Assembly (NCBI RefSeq): GCF_015550595.1
Contig: NZ_JADNBB010000036.1
Location: 1-49,167 of the forward strand
Origin: Parabacteroides goldsteinii
GTDB lineage: Bacteria; Bacteroidota; Bacteroidia; Bacteroidales; Tannerellaceae
Reading direction: 5' to 3'
Length of the DNA: 49,167 nt
The position numbers and the translations under genes are program-made. Positions 27,329 through 36,498 of the stretch are shown piece after piece; within the stretch, counting starts at the first letter, position 1, and each line of letters starts with the position of its first letter. The notes under the pieces were generated by a model that was not told where the DNA came from, searched no databases, and worked only from the letters and a program-made list of their open reading frames with translations.

Positions 27329-28519
27329 TTACTCCTGTTGTTTGAGCCACTCTTTAGGTGGTATTCCTATCACTTGCCGGAAAGTTCTGCTAAAAGTGGT
27401 TACATGTGAGAAGCCGGATTCGGCAGCTACTACTTCCTGTTTCATCGAGGGGTTTTGGAGCATCAACTCCTGTGCATATGTAATACGGCAGTTGTTGATA
27501 TATTCCGAAAATGTGCATTGGTATTTCTCATTTATCAGACGGGATATATAGCAGCGATTGGTTTGTACCATGGCTGCTACTTCATCCAGGCGGAGATCAT
27601 TTTTTAGGTATATTTTATCTTCTTCGATCAGGCGGGTAAAAAGGGAAACAAGCCTTGGGTTATAGCTCTTTTTTTTATCACAATCATCAGTCAGGGCATT
27701 ATTGTTTTGTTTTTCGGCAAGATCGGCCTGTGCAAGTTGGCGGGCAAAATCCTCTGCAGTATACCGGATATGGTAACCTGCATAGGCCAATATATAGCTG
27801 GAGATTGCGAAAAAGATAAATATAGTGTTGACGTACAGCGGGCGCGAGCTATAACTGTTCAGGTCTGCCAGTACAGCAATGAATGTAAGTAACGAATAGA
27901 TCCCGGTAGCTGCAAATATAAAGTAAAAGTTCCATTGGAAATGTTCGTCTGGATTGGAATAGAACTCTTTTAACTGGAGCCGGTATTTGATGATCCGGAA
28001 TGAAAAGTAAATAAACGCGACCAGCGTTTGAATGCTGATAACGATAATGAACAGTACTTCATTCCAGAAATATTGTAGTTTAAATAAAGGGTAATCGACC
28101 GGGAAATGTTTTTCTCCGTAGTTGAACAGGAAATCACGGGCATAGATGATGGAGTTTTCTTTTCCCATCAAAAAATAACCGGAAGCAGTCAATGCTGTTA
28201 ATATAAAAGGAGGGGAAAACGCCATTATAAGCCACCATTGGAATTTTTTTGTATCTGTCAGCAGTTTGGCATAGATCATGTGGAGCGGGTAAAGCATCGG
28301 GAGGCAAAAAGTATAAATGATATCCTGCCAATAGCGGTTTTCATAATCGGTATCGGGTACGAAAAAACTTCCATATATATAGAATACTATGGAGCAACAT
28401 ATCAGGTCGATTGCCAGGACTCGCTTGGTCCGGAAGTTTTTACCTTTTTTTATCAGCAAGGCAAAAGCCCAGAACAAACAGACAAAAGAAGGAGTGGAGA
28501 GGATAAAATATTGTAGCAT
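27329..28519 (-). CDS. membrane-anchored AraC-family regulator (7TM-HTH)
   Basis: A 396-residue protein. The first 260 residues hold about seven hydrophobic helices (FILSTPSFVCLFWAFALLI, IVFYIYGSFFV, LIMAFSPPFILTALTASGYFL and others). An AraC-type domain follows at about 290-396: two HTHs, LRLDEVAAMVQTNRCYISRLI and QEVVAAESGFSHVTTFSRTF, ending in IGIPPKEWLK. Such proteins sense a signal in the membrane and bind DNA without a phosphorelay. It is transcribed in the same direction as the partner-switching operon and ends 88 bp before that operon's -7 box, so it could regulate it; this is inference. The gene at 28621 is divergent from it. Confidence 0.9.
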   Translation of the reverse strand: MLQYFILSTPSFVCLFWAFALLIKKGKNFRTKRVLAIDLICCSIVFYIYGSFFVPDTDYENRYWQDIIYTFCLPMLYPLHMIYAKLLTDTKKFQWWLIMAFSPPFILTALTASGYFLMGKENSIIYARDFLFNYGEKHFPVDYPLFKLQYFWNEVLFIIVISIQTLVAFIYFSFRIIKYRLQLKEFYSNPDEHFQWNFYFIFAATGIYSLLTFIAVLADLNSYSSRPLYVNTIFIFFAISSYILAYAGYHIRYTAEDFARQLAQADLAEKQNNNALTDDCDKKKSYNPRLVSLFTRLIEEDKIYLKNDLRLDEVAAMVQTNRCYISRLINEKYQCTFSEYINNCRITYAQELMLQNPSMKQEVVAAESGFSHVTTFSRTFRQVIGIPPKEWLKQQE

Positions 28520-28575
28520 CTATCTTATTACTAGTAATGATTTCGAATGTAAAAGTAATCAATTCTATATTTTTA

Positions 28576-28583
28576 TATCTTTG
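28576..28583 (+). promoter_or_regulatory. -7 box of mnmD
   Basis: TATCTTTG matches the TAnnTTTG consensus, 37 bases before the mnmD ATG. Confidence 0.5.
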
Positions 28584-28620
28584 TAGAATCTAAAAAATAA
28601 TGAAAGCGTAAGAAAATCAT

Positions 28621-29277
28621 ATGAGACGAGAACTACAACAGACGGCAGACGGCAGTCATACTTTGTTTATCCCGGAAATGGACGAACATTATCATTCGGT
28701 AAACGGAGCCGTACAGGAGTCGCGACATGTATTTATTGAGGCAGGATTGCATCACCAGGTTAAAAAGGATATTACCGTTTTTGAAGTTGGTTTCGGAACA
28801 GGGCTGAATGCCTTTCTTACGCTTCTGGATGCGGAAGAAAATGACCGCCATGTAAACTATTATTCCATAGAACTGTATCCGCTTGAACCGGAGCTTGTAC
28901 AGGCTTTGAATTACGGGGAAGTGATTTGTCCCGAAAAGAAGGAACTGTTCGATACCCTGCATGCAGTCGCATGGAACGAGCCGGCAAATATCACCGGACG
29001 GTTTACCCTGCATAAGATACAGGGTGATAATAACAGTTGCGAACTTCCCGAAGGAATAGACCTCGTTTATTTCGATGCCTTCGCACCTGATAAGCAGCCG
29101 GAAATGTGGAATCAGGATATATTCAACAGATTATATGTACATATGGCAGATGGAGGAATCCTCACCACTTACTGTGCCAAAGGAGTAGTACGTCGTATGA
29201 TGCAAGAGGCCGGGTATTCTGTTGAAAGAATACCCGGCCCCCCGGGAAAGCGCGAAATGCTCCGCGCTATGAAGTAA
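28621..29277 (+). CDS. mnmD: tRNA (mnm5s2U34) methyltransferase MnmD
   Basis: A 218-residue SAM-dependent methyltransferase of the DUF752/MnmC methyltransferase family. It shows the N-terminal signature ADGSHTLFIPEMDEHYHS and GAVQES, the SAM site VFEVGFGTGLNAF (about 52-64) and the catalytic region VYFDAFAPDKQPEMWN. It methylates 5-aminomethyl-2-thiouridine at the wobble base of certain tRNAs. The FAD-dependent MnmC oxidase domain found in Escherichia coli is absent, so this is the stand-alone form. The stop codon abuts the stop of convergent trxA with no gap. Confidence 0.93.
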   Translation: MRRELQQTADGSHTLFIPEMDEHYHSVNGAVQESRHVFIEAGLHHQVKKDITVFEVGFGTGLNAFLTLLDAEENDRHVNYYSIELYPLEPELVQALNYGEVICPEKKELFDTLHAVAWNEPANITGRFTLHKIQGDNNSCELPEGIDLVYFDAFAPDKQPEMWNQDIFNRLYVHMADGGILTTYCAKGVVRRMMQEAGYSVERIPGPPGKREMLRAMK

Positions 29278-29592
29278 TTATAAAAGTGCGTCGATCTTTG
29301 CAACAAACGCAGGCTTCTGTGCTGCACCTACCTGTTTGTCTACCAACTTTCCGTCTTTGAAGAACAGTACAGTCGGGATATTACGGATACCGAACTGAGC
29401 AACTACATCATTGTTGTTGTCGACGTCCATCTTTCCGATTGTAACTTTACCTTCATATTCGGTAGCCAGTTCATCGATGATCGGGCCTACCATACGGCAG
29501 GGACCGCACCATTCTGCCCAAAAATCAACGACCATGGGCTTGCCGGAGTTTACCAACTCCTCAAAATTTGCATCTGTAACTTCTAGTGCCAT
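29278..29592 (-). CDS. trxA: thioredoxin
   Basis: A 104-residue classical thioredoxin with the redox centre W-C29-G-P-C32, cis-Pro motif RNIPTVLFF and no signal peptide, so it is cytoplasmic. It reduces protein disulfides using thioredoxin reductase. It has its own promoter (29633-29663) and is separated from dnaE by 73 bp. Length and motifs are standard. Confidence 0.96.
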   Translation of the reverse strand: MALEVTDANFEELVNSGKPMVVDFWAEWCGPCRMVGPIIDELATEYEGKVTIGKMDVDNNNDVVAQFGIRNIPTVLFFKDGKLVDKQVGAAQKPAFVAKIDALL

Positions 29593-29632
29593 AATTATAT
29601 ATCTAATTTAAATTGTTCCCTTTTCGAGGTGT

Positions 29633-29663
29633 CAAAAGTACTAATTCTTTCTACACCGTACAA
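29633..29663 (-). promoter_or_regulatory. promoter of trxA
   Basis: The minus strand shows TTG at 29663-29661, 20 bases, then TACTTTTG at 29640-29633: a Bacteroidetes -33/-7 pair with good spacing, 40 bases before the ATG. Confidence 0.55.
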
Positions 29664-29665
29664 CT

Positions 29666-32600
29666 TTAGCCGTTTATTTTGAAATCAATATTTTCGTTCT
29701 CCTGCAAGAATTCCACTAACTTACCGGTTACATTCAGCCGGATATTCTGTGAAAAGAAATTTTGTGAAATGTTATGTTCGCCATCGACCACTCTAAAATA
29801 TAACAAGCTCTGTCCCGGATTGTTTTTGATCAATACCGATAATTCATTGACTGTAGGCTCGTCGAGATCGTGGATCGGCAAGGTGATACTGATCTTTTCG
29901 ATCAGCTTGTCCTTTTCATCCTGCAACAAACGAATGGAACCGATATTGAAATCGAGTTCATTCTCATTCCAGCGACGGGGCTCTACGCGGGCATTGATAA
30001 GCAGATACATACCCTGCTTGCAGTATTTACTGTATTCTATATAGTTGTTTCCGAATAAAGCAATCTCGCCACTACCGGTGAAGTCTTCTATTTTAACCAC
30101 TCCATAAGGTTTGCCTGTCTTGGTCATTCCCTCACGGAAGTCGGTAACGATACCGCCCAGCAGTATTTCGCGTCCTTTCAGGCTCTCCCGGTCGTTGATC
30201 TCTGCCATTCCCGTATTGCATACATAGGTTAATACGATGCGGTATTCGTCCAGTGGGTGAGCGGAGAGGTAGATACCTACCAGTTCCTTTTCTTTATTCA
30301 AACGTTCCAGGTCGCTCCAACGTTGGCAAACCGGAATTTCCGGCTTGGTAATGGCTACCAATAGATCGTCACCACCAAATAAAGAGTTGGCAGCAGAACT
30401 TTTATCCATCTGGAACTTATTACCATAGCGTACCAGTGTATCCAGGAAGAGTTCACCTTTGCCCGTTTCAGCAAAGAACTGTTCGCGTTGGATGCCGAAG
30501 TTGTCGAATGCACCTGCCAAAGCCAATGATTCGATGTTCTTTTTATTGCACGATGTCAGGTTGACGCGTTCCACAAAGTCGAAGATGTTCTTATACGGCC
30601 CATTTTTCTTCCGTTCTTCAATGATATTCAGTACGGCCGATTCGCCGACCCCTTTCACGGCTCCCAGTCCGAAACGAATGTTCTTGTTACTATCGACGCT
30701 GAACTTCAGGATAGATTCGTTCACATCAGGTCCCAATACCTGTATACCCATCGCCTTACATTCATCCATAAACTTCGTGATATCCACGATGTTGGACAAA
30801 CTTCGGCTCAGTACGGCCGCCATGTATTCGGACGGATAGTTCGCTTTAAGAAAAGCGGTCTGGTAAGCGACCCACGAGTAGCAGGTTGCGTGACTCTTGT
30901 TGAATGCATAAGAAGCAAACTTTTCCCAGTCGGACCAGATCTTTTCAAGTGTCTTCGCTTCATAACCGTTTGCCTGGCCACCTGCCATGAACTTCGATTT
31001 CAGGTGGTTCATCTTGTCGATCAATTTCTTACCCATCGCCTTACGCAGGGCATCACTTTCACCGCGGGTGAAGTTTGCCAGCAGACGCGACAGAAGCATG
31101 ACCTGTTCCTGATAGACCGTAATACCGTATGTATCTTTCAGGTATTTTTCCATGACGGCGATATCATATTCGATCGGTTTACGTCCGTGCTTACGGTCGA
31201 TAAAGTCGGGAATATAATCCATAGGCCCCGGACGGTACAGGGCGTTCATGGCGATCAGGTCTTCGAACTTGGAAGGTTGCAGCTCTTTCAGGTACTTTTG
31301 CATACCGGCGGACTCGAACTGGAATGTTCCGGTTGTTTTTCCGGTGCAATACAATTCGTATGTTTTCGGGTCTTCCAGACTGATATGGTCGATGTCGAGT
31401 TCTTTACCGGTTGTCAGACGGATGTTTTCAATCGCTTCTTTGATGATGGACAAGGTTTTCAATCCCAGGAAGTCCATCTTGATCAGTCCGGTTTCCTCGA
31501 TTACTGAACCTTCATATTGGGTAACCAGCATCTCTTCGCCGGTTTCTTTATCTTTTGCGGTACTTACCGGAACAACGTCGGATATATCGTACCGTCCGAT
31601 AATTACACCACAGGCATGTACTCCCGTATTACGTACGTTACCTTCCAGCATCTGTGCATATTTCAAGGTATCGCGTGCCAGCGGATCGCTTCCGGTGGCC
31701 GCTTCGCGCAGTTCGGGTACGTAATTGATGGCATCTTTCAACTTAAACTTCTTCATATCCGGAATCTTATCCGGCACCAGCTTGGCCAGGCGGTTAGATT
31801 CGGAAAGCGGTAGTTTCTGCACACGAGCAACGTCCTTGATAGCAGATTTGGTTGCCATTGTACCATACGTAATAATATGTGCTACCCGGTTGGCTCCGTA
31901 TTTTTCCGTTACCCAACGCAATACTTCTCCGCGGCCGTCATCATCGAAGTCGGTATCGATATCGGGGAGGGAGATACGGTCGGGATTCAGGAAACGTTCG
32001 AACAGCAGGTCGTACTTGATCGGGTCGATCTTGGTGATCCCCAGACAGTAGGCCACAGCCGAACCGGCAGCCGAACCACGTCCCGGACCTACCGATACGC
32101 CCAACTCTTCGCGGGCTGCTTTAATAAAGTCCTGCACAATAAGGAAGTATCCGGGGAAACCCATTGTCTTCATAATGTGCAACTCGAAATCCAGACGTTC
32201 CCTTACTTCTTCCGACAGATCTTCACCATAGCATTCTCTGGCTCCGTCGTAAGTCAGTTTCTTCAGATAGTCGGCTTCCAGCTTGATACGGTAAAGTTTA
32301 TCATATCCGCCCAGTTTCTTTATCTTGTCTTTTGCATCATCTTCGCTCAGTACCACATTTCCGTTTTCATCGCGGGTAAACTCTTCGAACAATTCCTGTT
32401 CGGATAGTTTTTCGCGGTACGACTCTTCCGTTCCGAACTCTTCGGGAATGGCGAAGGTCGGCATGATAGGGCCACTGTCGATCGAATAGAACTCCACTTT
32501 GCCGGCAATCTCGAGCGTGTTGCTGAGGGCTTCCGGTATATCGGCAAAGATGGTATTCATTTCGGCCGTCGTTTTCATCCATTCCTGTTTGGAATAGCGC

Positions 32601-33469
32601 ATACGGGTCGGGTCGTCGAGGTCTTTTCCGGTACTCAGGCAGATCAGGCGGTCGTGTGCCTCGGCGTCTTCTGCGTTTACGAAATGGACGTCGTTGGTGG
32701 CGATCAGCTTGACGTTATATTTGTGTGCGAGTTCGATCAGTACCTTGTTGACTTCCTGCTGTTTGGGGTAGGTGGTACAGTCGGCATTCGGATCGTGTGT
32801 TTCGTGCCGTTGCATTTCCAGGTAATAATCTTCGCCAAACAGTCTCTTGAACCATTGGATAGACTCTTCCGCCTTGTCGATCCGGCCGTGCATGATGTGC
32901 TGTGGAATCTCTCCTCCCAGGCAAGCCGAACAGACGATTAGATCTTCATGGTATTTTTCGAGCAACTCGTGGTCGATACGCGGACGTCCGTAGAAACCTT
33001 CGGTCCACGAGATAGATACCATCTTGATCAGGTTCTTATAACCGTTCATGTTCTTTGCCAATACGATCAGGTGGTAACCGCTACGGTCTTCCTTGAGACT
33101 TTTATTATGCCGGCCGTTGCGGGCACAATAGCATTCGCAGCCGATAATGGGTTTGAATATTTTTTTCTTTTCAGCTTCTATTAAAGCCGGGATCTCTCCC
33201 AGGCGTGCCTGTTCTTCGGCAGTAAGTTCTTCTTTCCCTTTGAGTGCTTTCTGTTCTTTTTCCAGATCTTTGATAGCACCGAGCGGCTTCCCGTTCTTCT
33301 TGGAAACCTTGTTGAAGAACTCTTTTATACCGAACATGTTACCGTGGTCGGTAACGGCTATTGCGTTCATGCCGTCTTTCTGCGCTTTGTCGATCAACGC
33401 ATCAATAGAGGCTTGACCATCCAGTAACGAGTACTGGGTGTGTACGTGTAGATGTATAAATGGTTCCAT
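29666..33469 (-). CDS. dnaE: DNA polymerase III alpha subunit
   Basis: A 1267-residue replicative polymerase. The N-terminal PHP domain starts HLHVHTQYSLLDG and contains a charged Lys/Glu-rich insertion at about 65-105. The polymerase core carries VGPGRGSAAGS and the catalytic PDIDTDFDDDGR near residue 505. Fingers, the beta-binding region and a tandem HhH segment follow, then an OB fold near 1080-1180 (ILLGGIVTDFREGMTKTGKPYG). It extends new DNA in the holoenzyme. Length is slightly above the roughly 1160 residues of the E. coli enzyme because of the insertion. A -7 box is at 33502-33509. Confidence 0.97.
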   Translation of the reverse strand: MEPFIHLHVHTQYSLLDGQASIDALIDKAQKDGMNAIAVTDHGNMFGIKEFFNKVSKKNGKPLGAIKDLEKEQKALKGKEELTAEEQARLGEIPALIEAEKKKIFKPIIGCECYCARNGRHNKSLKEDRSGYHLIVLAKNMNGYKNLIKMVSISWTEGFYGRPRIDHELLEKYHEDLIVCSACLGGEIPQHIMHGRIDKAEESIQWFKRLFGEDYYLEMQRHETHDPNADCTTYPKQQEVNKVLIELAHKYNVKLIATNDVHFVNAEDAEAHDRLICLSTGKDLDDPTRMRYSKQEWMKTTAEMNTIFADIPEALSNTLEIAGKVEFYSIDSGPIMPTFAIPEEFGTEESYREKLSEQELFEEFTRDENGNVVLSEDDAKDKIKKLGGYDKLYRIKLEADYLKKLTYDGARECYGEDLSEEVRERLDFELHIMKTMGFPGYFLIVQDFIKAAREELGVSVGPGRGSAAGSAVAYCLGITKIDPIKYDLLFERFLNPDRISLPDIDTDFDDDGRGEVLRWVTEKYGANRVAHIITYGTMATKSAIKDVARVQKLPLSESNRLAKLVPDKIPDMKKFKLKDAINYVPELREAATGSDPLARDTLKYAQMLEGNVRNTGVHACGVIIGRYDISDVVPVSTAKDKETGEEMLVTQYEGSVIEETGLIKMDFLGLKTLSIIKEAIENIRLTTGKELDIDHISLEDPKTYELYCTGKTTGTFQFESAGMQKYLKELQPSKFEDLIAMNALYRPGPMDYIPDFIDRKHGRKPIEYDIAVMEKYLKDTYGITVYQEQVMLLSRLLANFTRGESDALRKAMGKKLIDKMNHLKSKFMAGGQANGYEAKTLEKIWSDWEKFASYAFNKSHATCYSWVAYQTAFLKANYPSEYMAAVLSRSLSNIVDITKFMDECKAMGIQVLGPDVNESILKFSVDSNKNIRFGLGAVKGVGESAVLNIIEERKKNGPYKNIFDFVERVNLTSCNKKNIESLALAGAFDNFGIQREQFFAETGKGELFLDTLVRYGNKFQMDKSSAANSLFGGDDLLVAITKPEIPVCQRWSDLERLNKEKELVGIYLSAHPLDEYRIVLTYVCNTGMAEINDRESLKGREILLGGIVTDFREGMTKTGKPYGVVKIEDFTGSGEIALFGNNYIEYSKYCKQGMYLLINARVEPRRWNENELDFNIGSIRLLQDEKDKLIEKISITLPIHDLDEPTVNELSVLIKNNPGQSLLYFRVVDGEHNISQNFFSQNIRLNVTGKLVEFLQENENIDFKING

Positions 33470-33501
33470 ATATGATTGAAAAACTTTTTATTTTGATCTA
33501 A

Positions 33502-33509
33502 CAAAGGTA
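33502..33509 (-). promoter_or_regulatory. -7 box of dnaE
   Basis: The minus strand reads TACCTTTG, 32 bases before the dnaE ATG. The -33 box is unclear. Confidence 0.45.
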
Positions 33510-33559
33510 CTATTTTTTGTTTGGAAACGAGTGCCTCAATCTCTAAAACAGATATACCT

Positions 33560-33691
33560 TTAACTTTCCAGTTCGAAAGTTTTCTCAAATCGCTGTATTA
33601 ATGCGGGAGGTGTGAGTTCGTGTATCGCATCGTTTTTCACGAACAGGTAATATGGATACCGTTCAGCATGATGGATTCTATTTGTCTGATT
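33560..33691 (-). pseudogene. possible C-terminal gene remnant upstream of dnaE
   Basis: A 43-codon frame without a start, stop to stop, translates to protein-like sequence containing IHHAERYPYYLFVKND and PPALIQRFEKTFELES, ending in TAA at 33560. It has normal-looking composition and charged/aromatic patterning but no recognisable family. It could be the tail of a lost gene or chance. It occupies the 336-bp gap between dnaE and the barrel protein, which otherwise holds only promoters. Confidence 0.25.
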
Positions 33692-33774
33692 TTAGTTATT
33701 TTCTACAGATGAATCTTCTTTCTTGAATCATACGTTAAATTCATAGAATAAGTATCATCATTAGAAAAAAAAAC

Positions 33775-33782
33775 TATCTTTG
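33775..33782 (+). promoter_or_regulatory. -7 box of the barrel protein gene
   Basis: TATCTTTG matches TAnnTTTG, 23 bases before the ATG at 33806. An A-rich run lies just upstream; no -33 box is evident. Confidence 0.45.
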
Positions 33783-33805
33783 TTCGGTAGAAAAGAGCAT
33801 TTAGT

Positions 33806-34450
33806 ATGAAAAGGATCGGATTGGTAATAATATTGATGATGTTGATGATTGTGCCGGCTGGCGCACAAATCACTTGGGGCGTGCGTGGCGGTTTGGCTTA
33901 TTCGTCACTGGTACAGAAAATAGATAATAATTATCAGTCGGGAGCCCGTTTCGGATTCAGTGTGGCCGGGTTGGCTCAGATACCTTTATATAAGAAATTG
34001 TCATTGCAGCCGGAAGTCGCTTTTGTGAATCAGGGTGGTAATTACCTTTCCAATATCCCGGATGGAGATGGTACGGGACGGCTTTATCCGAAAACAAAAT
34101 GTAACTACTATTCTATTCAGGTACCTGTAAATCTGGTTTATACTTTTCAGTTTACCGATGTTTATTTCAGTGTGATGGCCGGTCCGGCTGTCGATTTCTC
34201 TCTGTTCGGGAAGATGAAAACACAGGAAAATGTAAATACCGACATCATTTTCGGTCAGTCCGGTGAAGCAGACCTTAAAACCTTTGATCTGGGAGTAAAT
34301 ATCGGTTTGCAGGTCGAATATTCCAACTTCTTCTTCTCCGTATCCGCCCTTTGCGGAACGCTCGACCGTCGTACATCAAAACACGATGGCGAATCGTCTC
34401 TTTATCAAAATAACGTAACTTTCTCTCTCGGCTATTATTTTCGTAAGTAA
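33806..34450 (+). CDS. PorT-like outer-membrane beta-barrel protein
   Basis: A 214-residue protein with a signal peptide (1-20, ending AGA). Alternating beta-strand patterns are typical of small eight-stranded barrels of the PorT/OMP_b-brl_2 family (ITWGVRGGLAYSSLV, RFGFSVAGLAQIPLYKKLSLQPEVAFVNQGG) with the C-terminal strand NNVTFSLGYYFRK. It is probably an outer-membrane protein of unknown function. It is a single gene with its own promoter box, followed by the ribosomal operon promoter. Confidence 0.85.
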   Translation: MKRIGLVIILMMLMIVPAGAQITWGVRGGLAYSSLVQKIDNNYQSGARFGFSVAGLAQIPLYKKLSLQPEVAFVNQGGNYLSNIPDGDGTGRLYPKTKCNYYSIQVPVNLVYTFQFTDVYFSVMAGPAVDFSLFGKMKTQENVNTDIIFGQSGEADLKTFDLGVNIGLQVEYSNFFFSVSALCGTLDRRTSKHDGESSLYQNNVTFSLGYYFRK

Positions 34451-34498
34451 GTATCCCTTCTCTCTTAGCGGTTCATAATGAAAAAGATGTACAAATAT

Positions 34499-34528
34499 TT
34501 TGTATTTCGAAGAAAAGCCGTACCTTTG
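34499..34528 (+). promoter_or_regulatory. promoter of the rplM-rpsI operon
   Basis: TTTG at 34499-34502 and TACCTTTG at 34521-34528, 18 bases apart, form a strong Bacteroidetes -33/-7 pair. Transcription from here gives a leader of about 130 bases before rplM. Confidence 0.65.
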
Positions 34529-34534
34529 CAAGCC

Positions 34535-34663
34535 GAATATTATCAAATTGTACTAAGGGTTTAGTTTTTAGCACATTATTACGTCAAGTGTCCGTAGTGA
34601 TAATGGTAGTGAGAAACTGAGCGCTTGTTTTTTAGAGTTATTAATTAATTAATTTATTAAGCA
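34535..34663 (+). promoter_or_regulatory. structured 5' leader of rplM (possible autoregulatory RNA)
   Basis: The leader holds a hairpin, ATTATTAC at 34575-34582 with GTGATAAT at 34597-34604 (one G-U pair), around a 14-base loop. An AT-rich unstructured stretch precedes the GTG start. Ribosomal protein leaders often bind the encoded protein, but I cannot match this one to a named family. Confidence 0.3.
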
Positions 34664-35119
34664 GTGGATACTTTAAGTTTTAAGACCATTTCTGCAAACA
34701 AAGCAACTGTAAACAAAGAGTGGGTCATCGTTGACGCTGATGGACAGACTTTGGGACGTCTTTGTGCAAAAGTAGCAAAACTTTTGCGCGGTAAGTATAA
34801 ACCCAATTTCACTCCTCATGTTGATTGTGGTGATAATGTAATCATTATCAATGCAGATAAAATCGTTCTGACAGGTAACAAGTGGAACGATCGTGTTTAT
34901 TTGAGATATACCGGATATCCCGGTGGACAGATCGCATATTCTCCTGCAGATTTGATGCAGAAGGGCGAAGATCGTCTGTTCAGAAAAGTAGTAAAAGGTA
35001 TGTTGCCTAAAAATCGTCTGGGTGCAAAGTTACTGGGTAACTTATATGTATATGCAGGAACAGAGCACAAACACGAAGCTCAACAACCTAAGTCAATCGA
35101 TATAAACTCACTTAAATAA
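34664..35119 (+). CDS. rplM: 50S ribosomal protein L13
   Basis: A 151-residue L13 with the core DADGQTLGRLCAKVAKLLRGK, FTPHVDCGDNVIIINADKI and the RAVKGMLPKNRLG-like segment (RKVVKGMLPKNRLGAKLL). The start is GTG at 34664; no ATG lies in frame nearby, and the N-terminus MDTLSFKTISANKATVNKEW fits Bacteroidetes L13. rpsI follows 5 bp later, the universal L13-S9 pair. Confidence 0.97.
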   Translation: MDTLSFKTISANKATVNKEWVIVDADGQTLGRLCAKVAKLLRGKYKPNFTPHVDCGDNVIIINADKIVLTGNKWNDRVYLRYTGYPGGQIAYSPADLMQKGEDRLFRKVVKGMLPKNRLGAKLLGNLYVYAGTEHKHEAQQPKSIDINSLK

Positions 35120-35124
35120 TAACT

Positions 35125-35511
35125 ATGGAAGTAGTAAATGCAATAGGAAGACGTAAAGCAGCAGTTGCTCGCGTATTCGTAAGCGAAGGAACGGGAAAGA
35201 TAACTATCAACAAACGTGATCTTGCAAATTACTTTCCTTCTACAATCCTTCAGTTCATTGTTAAGCAACCGCTTGCAAAGCTGAATGTTGAAGAACAATA
35301 TGACATCAAGATCAACCTTGACGGTGGTGGTTTCAAAGGTCAGTCAGAAGCTGCTCGCTTGGCTATCGCTCGTGCTTTGATCAAGATTAATCCGGAAGAT
35401 AAACCAGCGTTGAGAGCAGAAGGTTTCGTAACTCGCGATCCTCGTGCTGTTGAACGTAAGAAACCGGGTCAGCCAAAAGCTCGTAAGAGATTCCAGTTCA
35501 GCAAACGTTAA
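35125..35511 (+). CDS. rpsI: 30S ribosomal protein S9
   Basis: A 128-residue S9, starting AIGRRKAAVARVFV and ending with the basic tail KARKRFQFSKR that reaches the P-site tRNA. It contains GGGFKGQSEAARLAIARAL. It is co-transcribed with rplM; rpsB follows after a 136-bp gap in which I see only a short GCATG/CATGC hairpin and no clear promoter. Confidence 0.97.
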   Translation: MEVVNAIGRRKAAVARVFVSEGTGKITINKRDLANYFPSTILQFIVKQPLAKLNVEEQYDIKINLDGGGFKGQSEAARLAIARALIKINPEDKPALRAEGFVTRDPRAVERKKPGQPKARKRFQFSKR

Positions 35512-35647
35512 TGTTATTTGTGAGTTTCTTACAAGGACAAAGCGTTTAGTATCTAAATTGTCGGGATTTCTTTTGCATGCAGACATGCCGGAGGACTACC
35601 TGATAGTTGAAAATTAAACAGAAAGTAAACGATTTAAAAAGAAAAAA

Positions 35648-36493
35648 ATGTCAAGAGTTAATTTTGATCAGTTATTAGAAGCTGGTGTACACTTCGGACA
35701 CTTAAAGAGAAAGTGGAATCCCGCTATGGCTCCTTACATCTTCATGGAGCGCAATGGTATTCATATCATTGATTTATATAAAACAGTTGCTAAAGTAGAC
35801 GAAGCAGCAGAAGTAATGAAAAACCTGGCTAAGCAAGGTAAGAAAGTGCTTTTCGTTGCTACTAAAAAACAAGCAAAACAAGTTGTCGCTGATAAGGCTG
35901 CTTCTGTAGGTATGCCTTACGTTATCGAACGCTGGCCGGGTGGTATGTTGACTAACTTCCCGACTATCCGTAAAGCCATCAAAAAGATGACTACTATCGA
36001 TAAAATGACAAAAGACGGTACATTTGATAATCTGTCAAAAAGAGAAAAACTTCAGATCACTCGTCAGCGTGCTAAGCTGGAAAAGACGTTAGGTTCTATT
36101 GTAGACCTGACCCGTCTGCCGTCTGCTTTGTTCGTTGTTGACGTGATGAAAGAACATATTGCAGTTCGCGAAGCCAACCGTCTGGGTATTCCCGTTTTCG
36201 GTATGGTTGATACTAACTCTGATCCTAACAACATTGACTACGTGATTCCGGCTAACGACGACGCTACTAAATCGGTAGAAGTTATCTTAGGCGCTATCTG
36301 CGAAGCAATGAACGAAGGTCTGCAGGAACGCAAAGCTGAAAAGATCGATACAGAAGCTGCCGGTGAAGGCGAAGGTCCTAAAAGAGAACGCAAAGGAAAA
36401 GCTACTGTAAAGAAAGAACGTACTAAGAAAGAAGACGAAGATGCTTTGAACGCTAAAGTCGCTGACAAGTACGCTAAAGATATCGAAGAATAA
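35648..36493 (+). CDS. rpsB: 30S ribosomal protein S2
   Basis: A 281-residue S2 with the N-terminal signature LLEAGVHFGHLKRKWNPAMAPYIF, the WPGGMLTNFPTIRKAI segment and VIPANDDATKSV. The last 45 or so residues form a Lys/Glu-rich tail (KRERKGKATVKKERTKKEDED) beyond the length of the E. coli protein. The start is ATG 35648 after a purine-rich stretch. rpsB-tsf order is conserved. Confidence 0.96.
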   Translation: MSRVNFDQLLEAGVHFGHLKRKWNPAMAPYIFMERNGIHIIDLYKTVAKVDEAAEVMKNLAKQGKKVLFVATKKQAKQVVADKAASVGMPYVIERWPGGMLTNFPTIRKAIKKMTTIDKMTKDGTFDNLSKREKLQITRQRAKLEKTLGSIVDLTRLPSALFVVDVMKEHIAVREANRLGIPVFGMVDTNSDPNNIDYVIPANDDATKSVEVILGAICEAMNEGLQERKAEKIDTEAAGEGEGPKRERKGKATVKKERTKKEDEDALNAKVADKYAKDIEE

Positions 36494-36498
36494 ATATA

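Noticed and set aside
28633-29013. 126-residue frame antisense to mnmD, and similar long antisense frames such as 30890-31507 and 36287-37156
   Set aside because: They mirror well-recognised genes on the other strand and show no domain or start signal of their own.
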